Positions 14,558 to 23,702 are shown, counted from the stretch's first letter. The stretch is DNA of 28,213 bases from Bacteroidales bacterium (GCA_004555145.1 SFJB01000009.1:1-28213); one strand, 5' to 3'. A program made the numbers and translations. Notes: generated from the sequence alone by a model not told the origin.

Positions 14558-16015
14558 ATGACAATCAAAGATCTCAATCCGACTATTGTCTGGAGAAACT
14601 TTTACGGACTCACCCGCTGTCCGCGCCCTTCCAAGCACGAAGAGATAGTACGTCAGTACATACTTGACTGGGCAAAAGAGCGCAATATAGATGCTTTCGC
14701 CGATGAGACCGGCAATGTCATCATCAGAGTCCCTGCCACCCCGGGCTACGAGAACAGGCGCGGCGTGATTCTTCAGGGCCATATGGATATGGTGCCTCAG
14801 AAGACCGCCGACACCGAGCACGACTTCCTCAAGGACCCTATCGAGACCTGGATCGACGGCAAATGGGTAAAGGCCAAGGGCACGACCCTGGGCGCCGACA
14901 ACGGAATGGGTGTTGCGATGGGTATGGCAGTGGCAGAGGACAAGAGCCTTAAGCACGGTCCCATCGAGGTTCTCATCACTTACGACGAGGAGACCGGAAT
15001 GAGCGGAGCTGAAGCTCTCAAGCCCGGCATACTCAAGGGTGACATACTTATCAACCTCGACTCCGAGGACGAGATGGAACTCTGCATAGGCTGCGCCGGC
15101 GGACTTGACGCCATCGCCGAATTCAAATACAGGAAAGAGAAGACCCCGGAAGGATACGTAGGTCTCAAGCTTGACGTCAAGGGCCTGTCAGGAGGACACT
15201 CAGGTATGGACATCTCCCTCTACAGGGCCAATGCCAACAAAGTTCTCGCAGCCGCTCTCATCCCTGCAATCACCAAGTACGGAGCCAAGGTGGCAAACCT
15301 CAAGGGAGGCAGCCTGCGCAACGCCATTCCTTTCGAAGGTGAAGCAGACATCGTGGTACCTGCCGAGAAGGTTTCAGCAGCCACCAGGAGCATCAGGAAG
15401 ACCTTCAGCCAGCTCACTGCAAGATACAAGGAAAGCGACCCGACCATGCACGCCGTAGTCCTCAAACAGGACCGTCCTGCATCCAGGTACATTCAGGAAG
15501 ACGTGATGCTCAACGCTCTCAAGGCAATTATGGCCTGTCCTTCCAACGTGATCAGGATGAGCCAGAGTATGGCAGGTCTTACCGAGACTTCCATCAACCT
15601 CGCGGTAGTAAGGTGCGAAAAGGGCAAGATCACCGTTTCCTCCCTGCTGAGAAGCGCCGTGGACGAGTCCAAGCAGGAGCTTGCCGACAGGGTCAGGTAC
15701 ATTTTCGAAGCCTTTGGAGCATCCATCAAGTTCACCGGAGGCTACTGCGGATGGGTTCCGAAGCCTGACACCCCTATGATTGCCCTCCTCAACGACACCC
15801 ACACCAGGATGTTCGGCAAGCCGCTCAACGTCCTCGCCACCCACGGCGGACTCGAGTGCGCCCTGCTCGGAGGCAAGTATCCGAACTGGGAGATGGTATC
15901 CATAGGACCTACCATCATGTACCCTCACTCCCCTGACGAGAAGGTGAACATAGCTTCCGTGGAGAACGTCTGGGAGTTCCTCAAGGCAGTGCTTGAAGAG
16001 ATTCCTGTAAGGTAG
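14558..16015 (+). CDS. pepD: Aminoacyl-histidine dipeptidase
   Basis: A 485-residue M20-family metallopeptidase that cuts Xaa-His dipeptides such as carnosine in the cytoplasm. The di-zinc site is visible: H75/D77 in QGHMDMV, D114 in LGADNG, E144/E145 in DEETGMSGA and D168 in NLDSED, with the inserted lid domain SGGHSGMDI and GLECALLGGKYP near the end. The start at 14558 (MTIKDLNPTIVW) matches the family; an upstream in-frame ATG at 14522 would overlap the LpxL-like gene. TIGR02757 follows 2 nt after its stop. Confidence 0.94.
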   Translation: MTIKDLNPTIVWRNFYGLTRCPRPSKHEEIVRQYILDWAKERNIDAFADETGNVIIRVPATPGYENRRGVILQGHMDMVPQKTADTEHDFLKDPIETWIDGKWVKAKGTTLGADNGMGVAMGMAVAEDKSLKHGPIEVLITYDEETGMSGAEALKPGILKGDILINLDSEDEMELCIGCAGGLDAIAEFKYRKEKTPEGYVGLKLDVKGLSGGHSGMDISLYRANANKVLAAALIPAITKYGAKVANLKGGSLRNAIPFEGEADIVVPAEKVSAATRSIRKTFSQLTARYKESDPTMHAVVLKQDRPASRYIQEDVMLNALKAIMACPSNVIRMSQSMAGLTETSINLAVVRCEKGKITVSSLLRSAVDESKQELADRVRYIFEAFGASIKFTGGYCGWVPKPDTPMIALLNDTHTRMFGKPLNVLATHGGLECALLGGKYPNWEMVSIGPTIMYPHSPDEKVNIASVENVWEFLKAVLEEIPVR

Positions 16016-16017
16016 GG

Positions 16018-16707
16018 ATGAATCCGGAACTTCGCAACAAACTTATGGACTGGGCCGCCAAATACAACGACCCAGTCTATTTTACCACAGACCCGATTGC
16101 TTTCCCGAGGGAATTCCTGCGCAGGGGCGCAAGTCTTCAGGACATAGAGATAGCGGCCGTATTCGCAGCCCATTTCGCGTGGGGCCGCAGAGCCATGATA
16201 GTGCGCGACTGCGAAAGGCTTTTCGACCATATGGAATGGAAGCCGTCGGAATACGTGATGTCGGGCTGCTGGAGGGATGACCCGGTCAGCATACACAGGA
16301 CCGTGAAATGGTCCGACACCGCCCTAATATGCAGGCGTCTGAGGGACTTCTACCTCCACTCCGGGAGTCTGGAAGAACTTGACGCCGCACAGATGCGGGA
16401 GCTTGTTTTCGGGCAGAAAGCAGACCCGAAGGCTCCCAACAAGAAAATCAACATGATGCGCAGGTGGATGGTCAGGCGCGACGGCAAGGTTGACCTGGGT
16501 CTTTGGAGGCATAGCGACCCCTCAGAGCTCATCATCCCTTTGGATGTGCACGTGTACAACCAGGCTAGCGCCCTCGGTCTCACTTCAAGGCGGCAGAAGG
16601 ACCTTGCGACGGCCTTGGAAATCACCTCAGCATTCAGGGAGATTTTCCCGGACGACCCCTGCAAGGGGGACTTTGCACTTTTCGGTTACGGAATAGACAA
16701 TGCCTAA
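16018..16707 (+). CDS. TIGR02757 / DUF2400 family protein
   Basis: A 229-residue protein that matches the TIGR02757 family, common in Bacteroidota, whose role is unknown. Typical elements include YNDPVYFTTDPIAFPREF at the start, FAAHFAWGRRAMI, NMMRRWMVRRDG, IIPLDVHVYNQASALGLTSRR and DFALFGYG at the end. The helical pattern resembles HhH-type DNA glycosylases, but no catalytic Asp/Lys signature can be confirmed by eye. It overlaps the next gene by 8 nt. Confidence 0.88.
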   Translation: MNPELRNKLMDWAAKYNDPVYFTTDPIAFPREFLRRGASLQDIEIAAVFAAHFAWGRRAMIVRDCERLFDHMEWKPSEYVMSGCWRDDPVSIHRTVKWSDTALICRRLRDFYLHSGSLEELDAAQMRELVFGQKADPKAPNKKINMMRRWMVRRDGKVDLGLWRHSDPSELIIPLDVHVYNQASALGLTSRRQKDLATALEITSAFREIFPDDPCKGDFALFGYGIDNA

Positions 16708-17284
16708 ATTATTCATCATATCCGGCTGCAACGGTTCCGGAAAGACCACGGCCTCATACACCCTGCTCCCCGACCTTCTGGGGTGCCGGGAATTTGTGAA
16801 TTCCGACGAATTCGCCAAGAGCCTCTCACCTTTCGACCCGTCAGCCGCATCAATTACCGCCAGCAGGTATATGCTGATGAAAATCAACTATCTGCTCGGC
16901 CGTTTCGAAGACTTCAGCATTGAGACCACCCTCGCCACCAGGTCTCTTGTAAAAATCATTGACGAAGCCCATTCTCTGGGCTACGAGGTGGTGATCCTGT
17001 ACTTCTGGCTCAACTCCCCCGAACTCGCTATCCAGAGGGTGAGGGCAAGGGTGGAATCCGGCGGCCACAACATTCCTGACCACGTGGTCAGGCGCCGCTA
17101 TGTGATGGGTCTGCAGTACTTTTTCGACACTTACGTCCCCATCTGCGACAGATGGATACTGGCGGACAATTCCAAGTCCCCGTTCACCGTAGTAGCTGAA
17201 GGAGAGAAGAATGCAGCCTTCATACGGGACGAGGAAAAGTTCAAGTTCATACGAAGCATAGTACATCCAAATGAAGAATATTGA
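16700..17284 (+). CDS. Zeta-toxin-like ATPase/kinase (COG4185)
   Basis: A 194-residue P-loop protein. GCNGSGKTT (9-17) is the Walker A motif, NSDEFAKSLSPF places an Asp where zeta toxins have their catalytic base, and ETTLATRS is a conserved block. ESGGHNIPDHVVRRRYVMGL is the typical COG4185 RNA/kinase-like basic stretch. Zeta toxins phosphorylate UDP-GlcNAc precursors; COG4185 members are mostly uncharacterised and may be phosphotransferases of another substrate. No epsilon-like antitoxin gene is adjacent. Its start overlaps TIGR02757 by 8 nt and its end overlaps tldD by 14 nt, so it is translated as part of a tightly coupled unit. Confidence 0.85.
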   Translation: MPKLFIISGCNGSGKTTASYTLLPDLLGCREFVNSDEFAKSLSPFDPSAASITASRYMLMKINYLLGRFEDFSIETTLATRSLVKIIDEAHSLGYEVVILYFWLNSPELAIQRVRARVESGGHNIPDHVVRRRYVMGLQYFFDTYVPICDRWILADNSKSPFTVVAEGEKNAAFIRDEEKFKFIRSIVHPNEEY

Positions 17285-18689
17285 CAGATTCAACATAAAT
17301 GAAGAGCAGTTGCGCACGGTCGTTGCCGAGGGCTTGAAGCACGGCGGGGACTGGTGCGACCTGTATTTTGAGGACAGCTGCTACAACGACCTGCTCCTGC
17401 GCGACGGAGAGGTGAGTTCCGGAGGCCACCACCTGGACTTCGGCTGCGGAATCAGGGTGTTGAAGGGAGAAAAGACCGGGTATGCATACACCGAACGCAC
17501 TGACCTGCAATCCCTGCTGAACGCAGCGCGCGCCGCTTCATCCATCGCCTGTGTGTCTTCCGCGGACAGTGCTCCTTTCCGCAGTTGCACCGGCAATGCC
17601 CCGCTCCCAGACTGCTATCGCGCCCGTCTGGATTGGAGGGATGCCGGCGCGGCACAGTTCGTCCCCTTCCTGAAACGCCTGGATGCGGAGATACGCCGCC
17701 GTGATCCGCGCGTGATCAAGGTAATCGCAGCGCTCTCGTATTGCGTCAGTGAAATCGCCATGTACAACTCCCTCGGAGAGCTGTGCTGCGACTCACGCCC
17801 CCTTGGAAGCGTTTCCGTGCAGACCATATTCAAGCAAGGCAGCCGCACCGAGGACAACAGCGTCTCCAGGAGCCTGCGCTGCGGACCGGAAATGTTTGAT
17901 GACAAGCTGCTCGAGGACCTCGTCACGCGCACGCTGGACGGGATGGACGCCAGGTTCGAAGCAAAACGGCCGAAGGGCGGCAAAATGCCTGTGGTGATGG
18001 GTGCCGGTGCATCCGGAATCCTGCTCCACGAGGCGATGGGACACGCGTTCGAAGCCGATTTCAACCGCAAGGGCCAGTCCATATTCACAGGCCGCCTGGG
18101 TGAGAGAATCTGCCGTCAGGGCATCAACATAGTCGATGACGGCACCCTTCCTGCGAGTCGCGGCGCATGTCGCTACGATGACGAAGGCGTACCGGGGCAG
18201 AAGACATATATGGTCACGGACGGGGTGCTGACTTCCTACCTTCACGACCGCATCAGCGCATCCTGGTTCGGAGTTGAACCTACCGGCAACGGACGCAGGG
18301 AATCGTTCCGCTACAACCCCATCCCAAGGATGCGCGCGACCTATATGGAGAGTGGCAGCGATGGAGTGGGAGTGCAGGACCTCATCGCGTCCGTAAAGGA
18401 AGGAATATACGTGGACCAGTTCTCGAACGGCCAGGTCAAGATAGGAGAGGGAGACTTCACCTTTTTCGTCAAGAACGGCTTCCTTATAGAGAACGGCAGG
18501 CTTACGATGCCTGTCAAAGACATCAACATCATAGGCAACGGTCCCAAGGCCCTGGCAGACATCACCGCTGTGGCTTCGGACCTGAAGATTGACGAAGGCA
18601 CCTGGACCTGCGGCAAGGAGCAGAGCGTTCCGGTGTCTTGCGGAATACCGTCCGTGCTCATAAGCAGCCTTACGGTGGGAGGAGAATAA
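17271..18689 (+). CDS. tldD: Metalloprotease TldD
   Basis: The 472-residue catalytic half of the TldD/TldE heterodimeric zinc protease. It contains the metal motif HEAMGH (H253, E254, H258) in LLHEAMGHAFEAD. In Escherichia coli the complex digests unfolded peptides through a narrow chamber, helps mature microcin B17, and has been linked to breakdown of the CcdA antitoxin. The C-terminal ISSLTVGGE is near the family's usual end. It overlaps the zeta-like gene by 14 nt and tldE starts 1 nt after its stop. Confidence 0.94.
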   Translation: MKNIDRFNINEEQLRTVVAEGLKHGGDWCDLYFEDSCYNDLLLRDGEVSSGGHHLDFGCGIRVLKGEKTGYAYTERTDLQSLLNAARAASSIACVSSADSAPFRSCTGNAPLPDCYRARLDWRDAGAAQFVPFLKRLDAEIRRRDPRVIKVIAALSYCVSEIAMYNSLGELCCDSRPLGSVSVQTIFKQGSRTEDNSVSRSLRCGPEMFDDKLLEDLVTRTLDGMDARFEAKRPKGGKMPVVMGAGASGILLHEAMGHAFEADFNRKGQSIFTGRLGERICRQGINIVDDGTLPASRGACRYDDEGVPGQKTYMVTDGVLTSYLHDRISASWFGVEPTGNGRRESFRYNPIPRMRATYMESGSDGVGVQDLIASVKEGIYVDQFSNGQVKIGEGDFTFFVKNGFLIENGRLTMPVKDINIIGNGPKALADITAVASDLKIDEGTWTCGKEQSVPVSCGIPSVLISSLTVGGE

Positions 18690-18690
18690 G

Positions 18691-20028
18691 ATGGAAGAAA
18701 AATACTATAACTTACTCAGGCACAGCCTTGACACGGCGAAGCAGGCAGGTGCGCAGAAGGTCAGGGCAACGCTCACGATAAGCGAGGAAGACCTGGTGGC
18801 CACGCTCAACGGAGAGCCGGACCGCATCACCCATTGCGCCGACAATTCCATTAGCCTGGCACTGTTCGCAGACGGGAGATTCGGAAGTTTCTCCACCAAC
18901 AAACTTGACCGGGACTCCCTGGACAGATTCATACGCGAGTCCGTGGAAATAGTGAAAATGATATCCCCGGACGAGTGCAGGGACCTTCCGGACAGGGACA
19001 GGATTTGCACCTCTGCTGTCACTGGCGACGAACTCGGGCTCTGCGACGAAGCGCGCGGGACAATTACCCCCGAGGATAGGCTTGACACAGCAGTAGGCGC
19101 GAGCGTATACGGGACCGTTTTCCCTGAAGGCACTCCATTCAGAATCATTTCCGAGGAAGGGGAATACTCCGACAGCATATACGAAACCCTGGTAATGGAC
19201 AGCGAGGGCCTGTGCTGCGCCCACCGAGAGACCTGTTTCGACTATGGAGTTGAGATTACAGTAGAAGCCGATGGCGAGAAATACAGCGGCTACTGGTGGG
19301 ATTCGTCTTCCTTCAGCAAGGAGCTGGACGCGCGCAGCTGCGGCACCAGGGCCCTGGAGAAGGCAATTTCCCAAATTGGATCCGAAGCCGTCGCGAGCGG
19401 GAAATACAATATGGTCATCGACAGCGAAGTGTCTTCCAAGCTCGTCTCTCCCCTGCTGCGCGCCCTCGGAGGATTCGCAATACAGCAGAACAACTCCTTC
19501 CTTATGGACAGCCTCGGGAAGCAGGTCTTCCCCGAGAGCCTGACCATTATGGACCTTCCCCACATCAAGGGGCAGACCTGCTCCAAGCTTTTCGACTCCG
19601 AGGGTGTGGCTACAAGGGAGCACGCCATCATCGAAAAAGGCATTGTAAAGGAGTATTTTATCAACACCTACATTTCCAGAAAGACCGGAATGGCGGCCAC
19701 CAATGAAGATGCCACCAGACCTGCTCTTCTCCCCACTCACCCGGGGTGCGGAAGAGAAGAACTTATGAGGCTCTGCTCAGAGGGCATACTCGTCACCGAC
19801 TTCAACGGAGGCAACAGCAGCGGAGTCACAGGAGACTTCTCCTACGGCGTGGAAGGCTTCCTTTTCAGGAAAGGAGCCATAGTGAAACCTGTCAGCGGAA
19901 TGCTGATCACTGGCAATTTCCTTACCCTCTGGCAGAATTTGCTCGCAAGTGGGGACGACGCAAGGCCTTGTATGTCGAAACTTATTCCTACCTTAGCGTT
20001 CGGAAATGTGGATTTCAGCGGAAATTAA
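18691..20028 (+). CDS. tldE: Metalloprotease partner TldE (PmbA)
   Basis: A 445-residue TldE/PmbA-family protein. Family marks include VIDSEVSSKLVSPLLRALGG, SFLMDSLGKQVF, the acidic turn near FDSEGVATRE, and the TDFNGGNSSGVTGDFSYGVEGF block. As in other TldE subunits it has no HExxxH, so it acts as the non-catalytic partner of TldD. It begins 1 nt after tldD. Confidence 0.93.
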   Translation: MEEKYYNLLRHSLDTAKQAGAQKVRATLTISEEDLVATLNGEPDRITHCADNSISLALFADGRFGSFSTNKLDRDSLDRFIRESVEIVKMISPDECRDLPDRDRICTSAVTGDELGLCDEARGTITPEDRLDTAVGASVYGTVFPEGTPFRIISEEGEYSDSIYETLVMDSEGLCCAHRETCFDYGVEITVEADGEKYSGYWWDSSSFSKELDARSCGTRALEKAISQIGSEAVASGKYNMVIDSEVSSKLVSPLLRALGGFAIQQNNSFLMDSLGKQVFPESLTIMDLPHIKGQTCSKLFDSEGVATREHAIIEKGIVKEYFINTYISRKTGMAATNEDATRPALLPTHPGCGREELMRLCSEGILVTDFNGGNSSGVTGDFSYGVEGFLFRKGAIVKPVSGMLITGNFLTLWQNLLASGDDARPCMSKLIPTLAFGNVDFSGN

Positions 20029-20043
20029 ACAAATTTATATATT

Positions 20044-20631
20044 ATGACAGTTGAAAAGAACAAAGTTGTAGCCGTGAGCTACGAACTCGAAGTAGAAGGA
20101 CAGATAGCAGACAAGGCGTCGGCAGAAAAACCGCTCGAGTATATACACGGCACCGGGATGCTCCTCCCGAAATTTGAGGAAGCGCTCCAGGGCAAAGAGC
20201 CGGGAGACACATTCGAGTTCACTCTCAGTCCTGACGAAGGTTACGGACAGTATGACGAAGATTACAAAATCGACCTGCCGAAGAACTCTTTCGAGGATCC
20301 TGACGGCAAACTCAGGGAAGACCTCCTTGTGGTGGGATACACCATCCCTATGCTCAACAGCGAAGGTCAGGTGGTCCAGGGTACCATCGCAGCCATAAGC
20401 GAAGAGTGCGTGACCATGGATTTCAACCACCCTATGGCAGGAAAGACCCTTCACTTCACCGGAAAGGTGGAGAGCGTGAGGGCAGCCAGCGAGAAAGAAC
20501 TCACGGAAGGCCTTCACGGTGAGTTCCTTCCTCCTCAGGGCTGCCATTGCGGCGGTTCCTGCGGTTCCTGCGGTGATGGCGGATGCGGCGAAGGCTGCGG
20601 ATGCAAGGATGGAAGCTGCGGATGCAATTAG
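20044..20631 (+). CDS. SlyD-like FKBP prolyl isomerase with Cys-rich tail
   Basis: A 195-residue FKBP-type peptidyl-prolyl isomerase of the SlyD group. The FKBP part starts with VVAVSYELEVEGQ and has YIHGTGMLLPKFEEAL, then an insert-in-flap domain (GYTIPMLNSEGQVVQGTI) typical of SlyD chaperones. Residues from about 166 form a tail with nine Cys and one His in Gly/Ser repeats (GCHCGGSCGSCG, GGCGEGCGC and so on). SlyD tails bind nickel and other metals, so a metal chaperone or storage role is likely. The Escherichia coli tail is His-rich, so a Cys-dominated tail would favour softer metals such as zinc or copper. It begins 15 nt after tldE. Confidence 0.9.
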   Translation: MTVEKNKVVAVSYELEVEGQIADKASAEKPLEYIHGTGMLLPKFEEALQGKEPGDTFEFTLSPDEGYGQYDEDYKIDLPKNSFEDPDGKLREDLLVVGYTIPMLNSEGQVVQGTIAAISEECVTMDFNHPMAGKTLHFTGKVESVRAASEKELTEGLHGEFLPPQGCHCGGSCGSCGDGGCGEGCGCKDGSCGCN

Positions 20632-20639
20632 CCTAAGTT

Positions 20640-21704
20640 TTGAAGACAGCCGTAGTTATACTGAACTGGAACACAAGGTCTTACCTTCAGCGTTTCCTCC
20701 CGCCCCTGATCTCAGGGACGAAGGGGCTTGATGCCGAGATCATCGTTGCGGACAATGCTAGCAGCGACGGCTCCCTGGAGCTGATGCGCGATGAGTTTCC
20801 ACAAATCAGGACCATTGCCCTGGACAGGAACTACGGTTTTGCACAGGGGTACAACAGGGCTTTGGACATATTGTTCAAGGACTGCACTCCGGAGTACACC
20901 GTACTGTTGAATTCCGATCTGGAGGCAGGAGAAGGCTGGCTCGGAACACTGGTGGAGTTTATGGACTCCCATCCGGAAGCCGCGGCATGCGGTCCGAAAC
21001 TCCACGCTCTGCTGCCCTGTGGCGAGGGGTGGACCAGGAGTTCCCATTTTGAGTATGCCGGTGCGGCCGGAGGCTATCTTGACCGCTACTGCTTCCCCTT
21101 CTGCCGGGGGCGCGTGCTCTCTCGCACCGAGCCTGACCGGGGTCAGTATGACTCTCCCCGCCAGGTTTTCTGGGTTTCCGGCGCCTGCCTGATGACGCGA
21201 TGCAGCGTATGGAGGGAGTTGGGCGGTCTTGACGGCAGTTTCTTCGCCCACCAGGAGGAGATAGACTACTGCTGGAGAGCGGCATTGAAAGGCTGGAAGA
21301 CCTACATCGTGCCGCAGAGCTGCGTGTACCACATAGGCGGAGGCAGTCTCCCGGCAAGTTCTCCGTTCAAGCTGAAACTCAATTATCGCAACAGTCTCCT
21401 GATGATGGAGAAAAACCTCGCGCCAAGCCTGGGAAAGCGGGAAGCCGCAAGAAAGCTAAGGACGAGGCTGGTCATAGACAGGCTCGCCCGCCTCGCTTAC
21501 CTTATAGCAGGGAAGAAGGCGGAAGCCCTGGCCGTGAAGGAAGCCCACAAGGAATTCTTCGAAATGCGCAAGGGGCTCAAGAACAGCGACTGCACGCATC
21601 CCGGAAAGCCTTGCGGCCTGATGGACATAAACATCATAATTCAGGCTGTGATACGTGGAAAACGCATTTTCAATTATATTGCAAGATATGAGAATAGTCA
21701 TTGA
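20640..21704 (+). CDS. GT2-family glycosyltransferase
   Basis: A 354-residue glycosyltransferase family 2 (GT-A fold) enzyme. VVILNWN at the start and VADNASSDGS form the nucleotide-sugar site; LLNSDLEAG is the metal-binding block in place of DxD. FWVSGACLMTR and FFAHQEEIDYCWR resemble rhamnosyl- and O-antigen-type transferases. The C-terminus (about 300-354) is basic and holds an RLARLAYLIAGKK stretch that may contact the membrane. The start is TTG at 20640: a stop (TAA, 20634) precedes it and the first in-frame ATG lies far downstream. It overlaps trkA by 17 nt. Confidence 0.88.
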   Translation: MKTAVVILNWNTRSYLQRFLPPLISGTKGLDAEIIVADNASSDGSLELMRDEFPQIRTIALDRNYGFAQGYNRALDILFKDCTPEYTVLLNSDLEAGEGWLGTLVEFMDSHPEAAACGPKLHALLPCGEGWTRSSHFEYAGAAGGYLDRYCFPFCRGRVLSRTEPDRGQYDSPRQVFWVSGACLMTRCSVWRELGGLDGSFFAHQEEIDYCWRAALKGWKTYIVPQSCVYHIGGGSLPASSPFKLKLNYRNSLLMMEKNLAPSLGKREAARKLRTRLVIDRLARLAYLIAGKKAEALAVKEAHKEFFEMRKGLKNSDCTHPGKPCGLMDINIIIQAVIRGKRIFNYIARYENSH

Positions 21705-23049
21705 AGGAGCCGGGGAAGTCGGCTCACATCTGGCAAAGATGCTTCGCATGGAAGGGAATGAGGTTCTGGTCATAGACTCCGACCAGCAGCGTATCAACAA
21801 TCTCTCCCTCTACACCGACGTGGAGACGGTGGTGGGAAACCCCACTTCCATCCAGACCCTGAAGGAGGCCAGAGTGGAGATGGCTGACCTGTTCATAGCC
21901 GTGTACCCATTCTCCACCCAGGAAATCAACATAGTCGGAGCCCTGCTCGCAAAGAGGCTGGGGGCCGCCAAGGTCATCGCCAGAATCAATGACGAGGACT
22001 ACCTGTCTTCCGAAAACAAGCTTCTGTTCAAGGAAATGGGCATAGAGCTCCTGTTCTACCCCGAGAAGACTGCCGCGGAAGAAATCATAGACTTCCTGCG
22101 CCACAATTCCACTTCCGAGACCATGGAGTTCGCAAGAGGCAAGCTTCAGATGGCGGTCTTCAAGCTCAACGAGGACTCCCCCGTGCTCGACCTCAAGCTC
22201 TCGGAATTCATCAAGCCCATAGATCCGCAGATTCTCAGCCAGTTCCGCGTCATAGCCATAAGCCGCGACGACAAGACCATAATCCCAAGGCTCGACACCA
22301 AGTTCCAGTACGGTGACCTGGTCTTCGTGGTCAGCAAGAGAGAAGGCGTGGATGCGCTCAATCGCCTCTTCGGCACGAGCAACATCAACATCAGCCGCGC
22401 ATTCATCGTGGGCGGCAGTGCCATAGGAGAGATGCTGGCCAGGTCGCTCGCACGCAACGGAATGCAGGTCAAACTCGTGGAGAAGGACAGGGAGCGCTGC
22501 ATAGAGCTCTCCAAGCGCCTTCCGGACAGCGTGGAAGTGCTCAACGGCGACGGCAGGAACTCGGATTTCCTCTTCGAGGAGGGCATTCAGCAGTACGACG
22601 CCTTCATCGCACTCAACAGCAATGACGAAAGCAATGTGCTCTCCTGCGTGGTAGCTAAGAAGTTCGGCGTTGCCCGCACCGTAGCGGAGGTCGAAAACAT
22701 TGAATACATAAGACTGGCGGAGGAGATGGGCGTGGACAATGTCATCAACAAGAAACTCCTCACCGCGGGCAGGATATTCCGCCTCACCCTTTCCGGCAAA
22801 GCCAGGTTCGTGAGATATATGACAGGCACCAACGCGGAAGTGATAGAATATACCGTGGCTCCCGGCTCCGCAATCACCAAGGCGGCTCTGAAGGAACTTG
22901 ACTTCCCTCAGAATGCCATCGTGGGAGGTGTCATCAGGGGCAATGAGGCATTCATAGCAGTAGGAGACACGGTGATAGAGGCCTACGACAGGGTGGCCGT
23001 GTTCGCCCTGCCTCAGAGCATCAAGGAGATAGACCGGTATTTCAGATAA
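21688..23049 (+). CDS. trkA: TrkA, NAD-binding potassium uptake regulator
   Basis: A 453-residue peripheral membrane protein that gates the TrkH potassium channel. It has two RCK_N domains: the first with GAGEVGSHLAK (7-17), the second with IVGGSAIGEMLARSL, each followed by RCK_C segments (for example DLVFVVSKREG and YDRVAVFALP). The ATG at 21688 is chosen; an upstream GTG would extend further into the GT2 gene. A trkH gene is usually next to trkA in this phylum, but none is in this window. Confidence 0.93.
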   Translation: MRIVIEGAGEVGSHLAKMLRMEGNEVLVIDSDQQRINNLSLYTDVETVVGNPTSIQTLKEARVEMADLFIAVYPFSTQEINIVGALLAKRLGAAKVIARINDEDYLSSENKLLFKEMGIELLFYPEKTAAEEIIDFLRHNSTSETMEFARGKLQMAVFKLNEDSPVLDLKLSEFIKPIDPQILSQFRVIAISRDDKTIIPRLDTKFQYGDLVFVVSKREGVDALNRLFGTSNINISRAFIVGGSAIGEMLARSLARNGMQVKLVEKDRERCIELSKRLPDSVEVLNGDGRNSDFLFEEGIQQYDAFIALNSNDESNVLSCVVAKKFGVARTVAEVENIEYIRLAEEMGVDNVINKKLLTAGRIFRLTLSGKARFVRYMTGTNAEVIEYTVAPGSAITKAALKELDFPQNAIVGGVIRGNEAFIAVGDTVIEAYDRVAVFALPQSIKEIDRYFR

Positions 23050-23057
23050 GCTTCCGC

Positions 23058-23070
23058 TGACATAATGTCA
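23058..23070. promoter_or_regulatory. Inverted repeat upstream of grpE
   Basis: TGACAT-A-ATGTCA is a perfect 13-bp dyad, 42 nt before the grpE start in the 62-nt gap after trkA. It is not a CIRCE site and no -33/-7 pair is clear. It could be an operator controlling the chaperone pair. Confidence 0.35.
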
Positions 23071-23111
23071 ATGGCAAAGCTTTTGATTGATATACGGGAA
23101 AAAGCAAGATT

Positions 23112-23702
23112 ATGGCAGAAAAGGAAAAGATACAGAAAGAAGAAGTCAACAAGGAAAATGTGACTCAGGAAGCTCCGAAAGCCGAGAAGGCAGAGGAGAA
23201 AAAGCAGAAGAAGTGCAAGAAGGACGAAACCTCCGCCAAAGAGGAGGCAATCAGGAAGCAGCTTGAAGAGCTGGAGTCCAAGCTTGCCAAGGAAAAAGAC
23301 GACTACCTCCGTCTGATGGCGGAGTTCGAGACTTTCCGCAGACGCACTTCCGAGGAGAAGTTGGCGATGATTTCTTCAGCAGCCGCAGAGACCATCAAGG
23401 GGCTCCTCCCTGTTCTCGACGACTGCGAGAGGGCGCTGGAGATTCTGGAGAAGTCTTCAGACGACGCCGCAAAAGAGGGTACTACATTGATATACAATAA
23501 GTTGATGGATTACCTCAAGACCAGAGGACTGGCCAGAATAGAGGCCAAAGGTGAGACCTTCGACACTGATTTCCACGAGGCGGTGACTCAGTTCCCTGCC
23601 CCGAGCGAGGAAATGAAAGGCAAGGTCATCGACGTAGTGCAGACCGGTTACACCCTCAACGGCAAGGTACTGCGCTACGCAAAAGTAGTAGTAGGAGCAT
23701 AA
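23112..23702 (+). CDS. grpE: Co-chaperone GrpE
   Basis: A 196-residue nucleotide exchange factor for DnaK. It has a long Lys/Glu-rich N-terminus (1-55), a coiled helix (about 45-75) ending in MAEFETFRRRT, and the beta-domain near the end with DFHEAVTQ and VQTGYTLNGKVLRYAKVVVG. dnaJ follows 4 nt later, a common Bacteroidota pairing; dnaK is elsewhere. Confidence 0.96.
   Translation: MAEKEKIQKEEVNKENVTQEAPKAEKAEEKKQKKCKKDETSAKEEAIRKQLEELESKLAKEKDDYLRLMAEFETFRRRTSEEKLAMISSAAAETIKGLLPVLDDCERALEILEKSSDDAAKEGTTLIYNKLMDYLKTRGLARIEAKGETFDTDFHEAVTQFPAPSEEMKGKVIDVVQTGYTLNGKVLRYAKVVVGA

Noticed and set aside
16700..17284. Classic epsilon-zeta toxin-antitoxin pair
   Set aside because: No antitoxin gene is adjacent and the sequence fits the chromosomal COG4185 group inside an operon of housekeeping genes.
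18712..19740. A 342-residue minus-strand frame
   Set aside because: It is antisense to tldE and shows no family signature; high GC third positions create long shadows.
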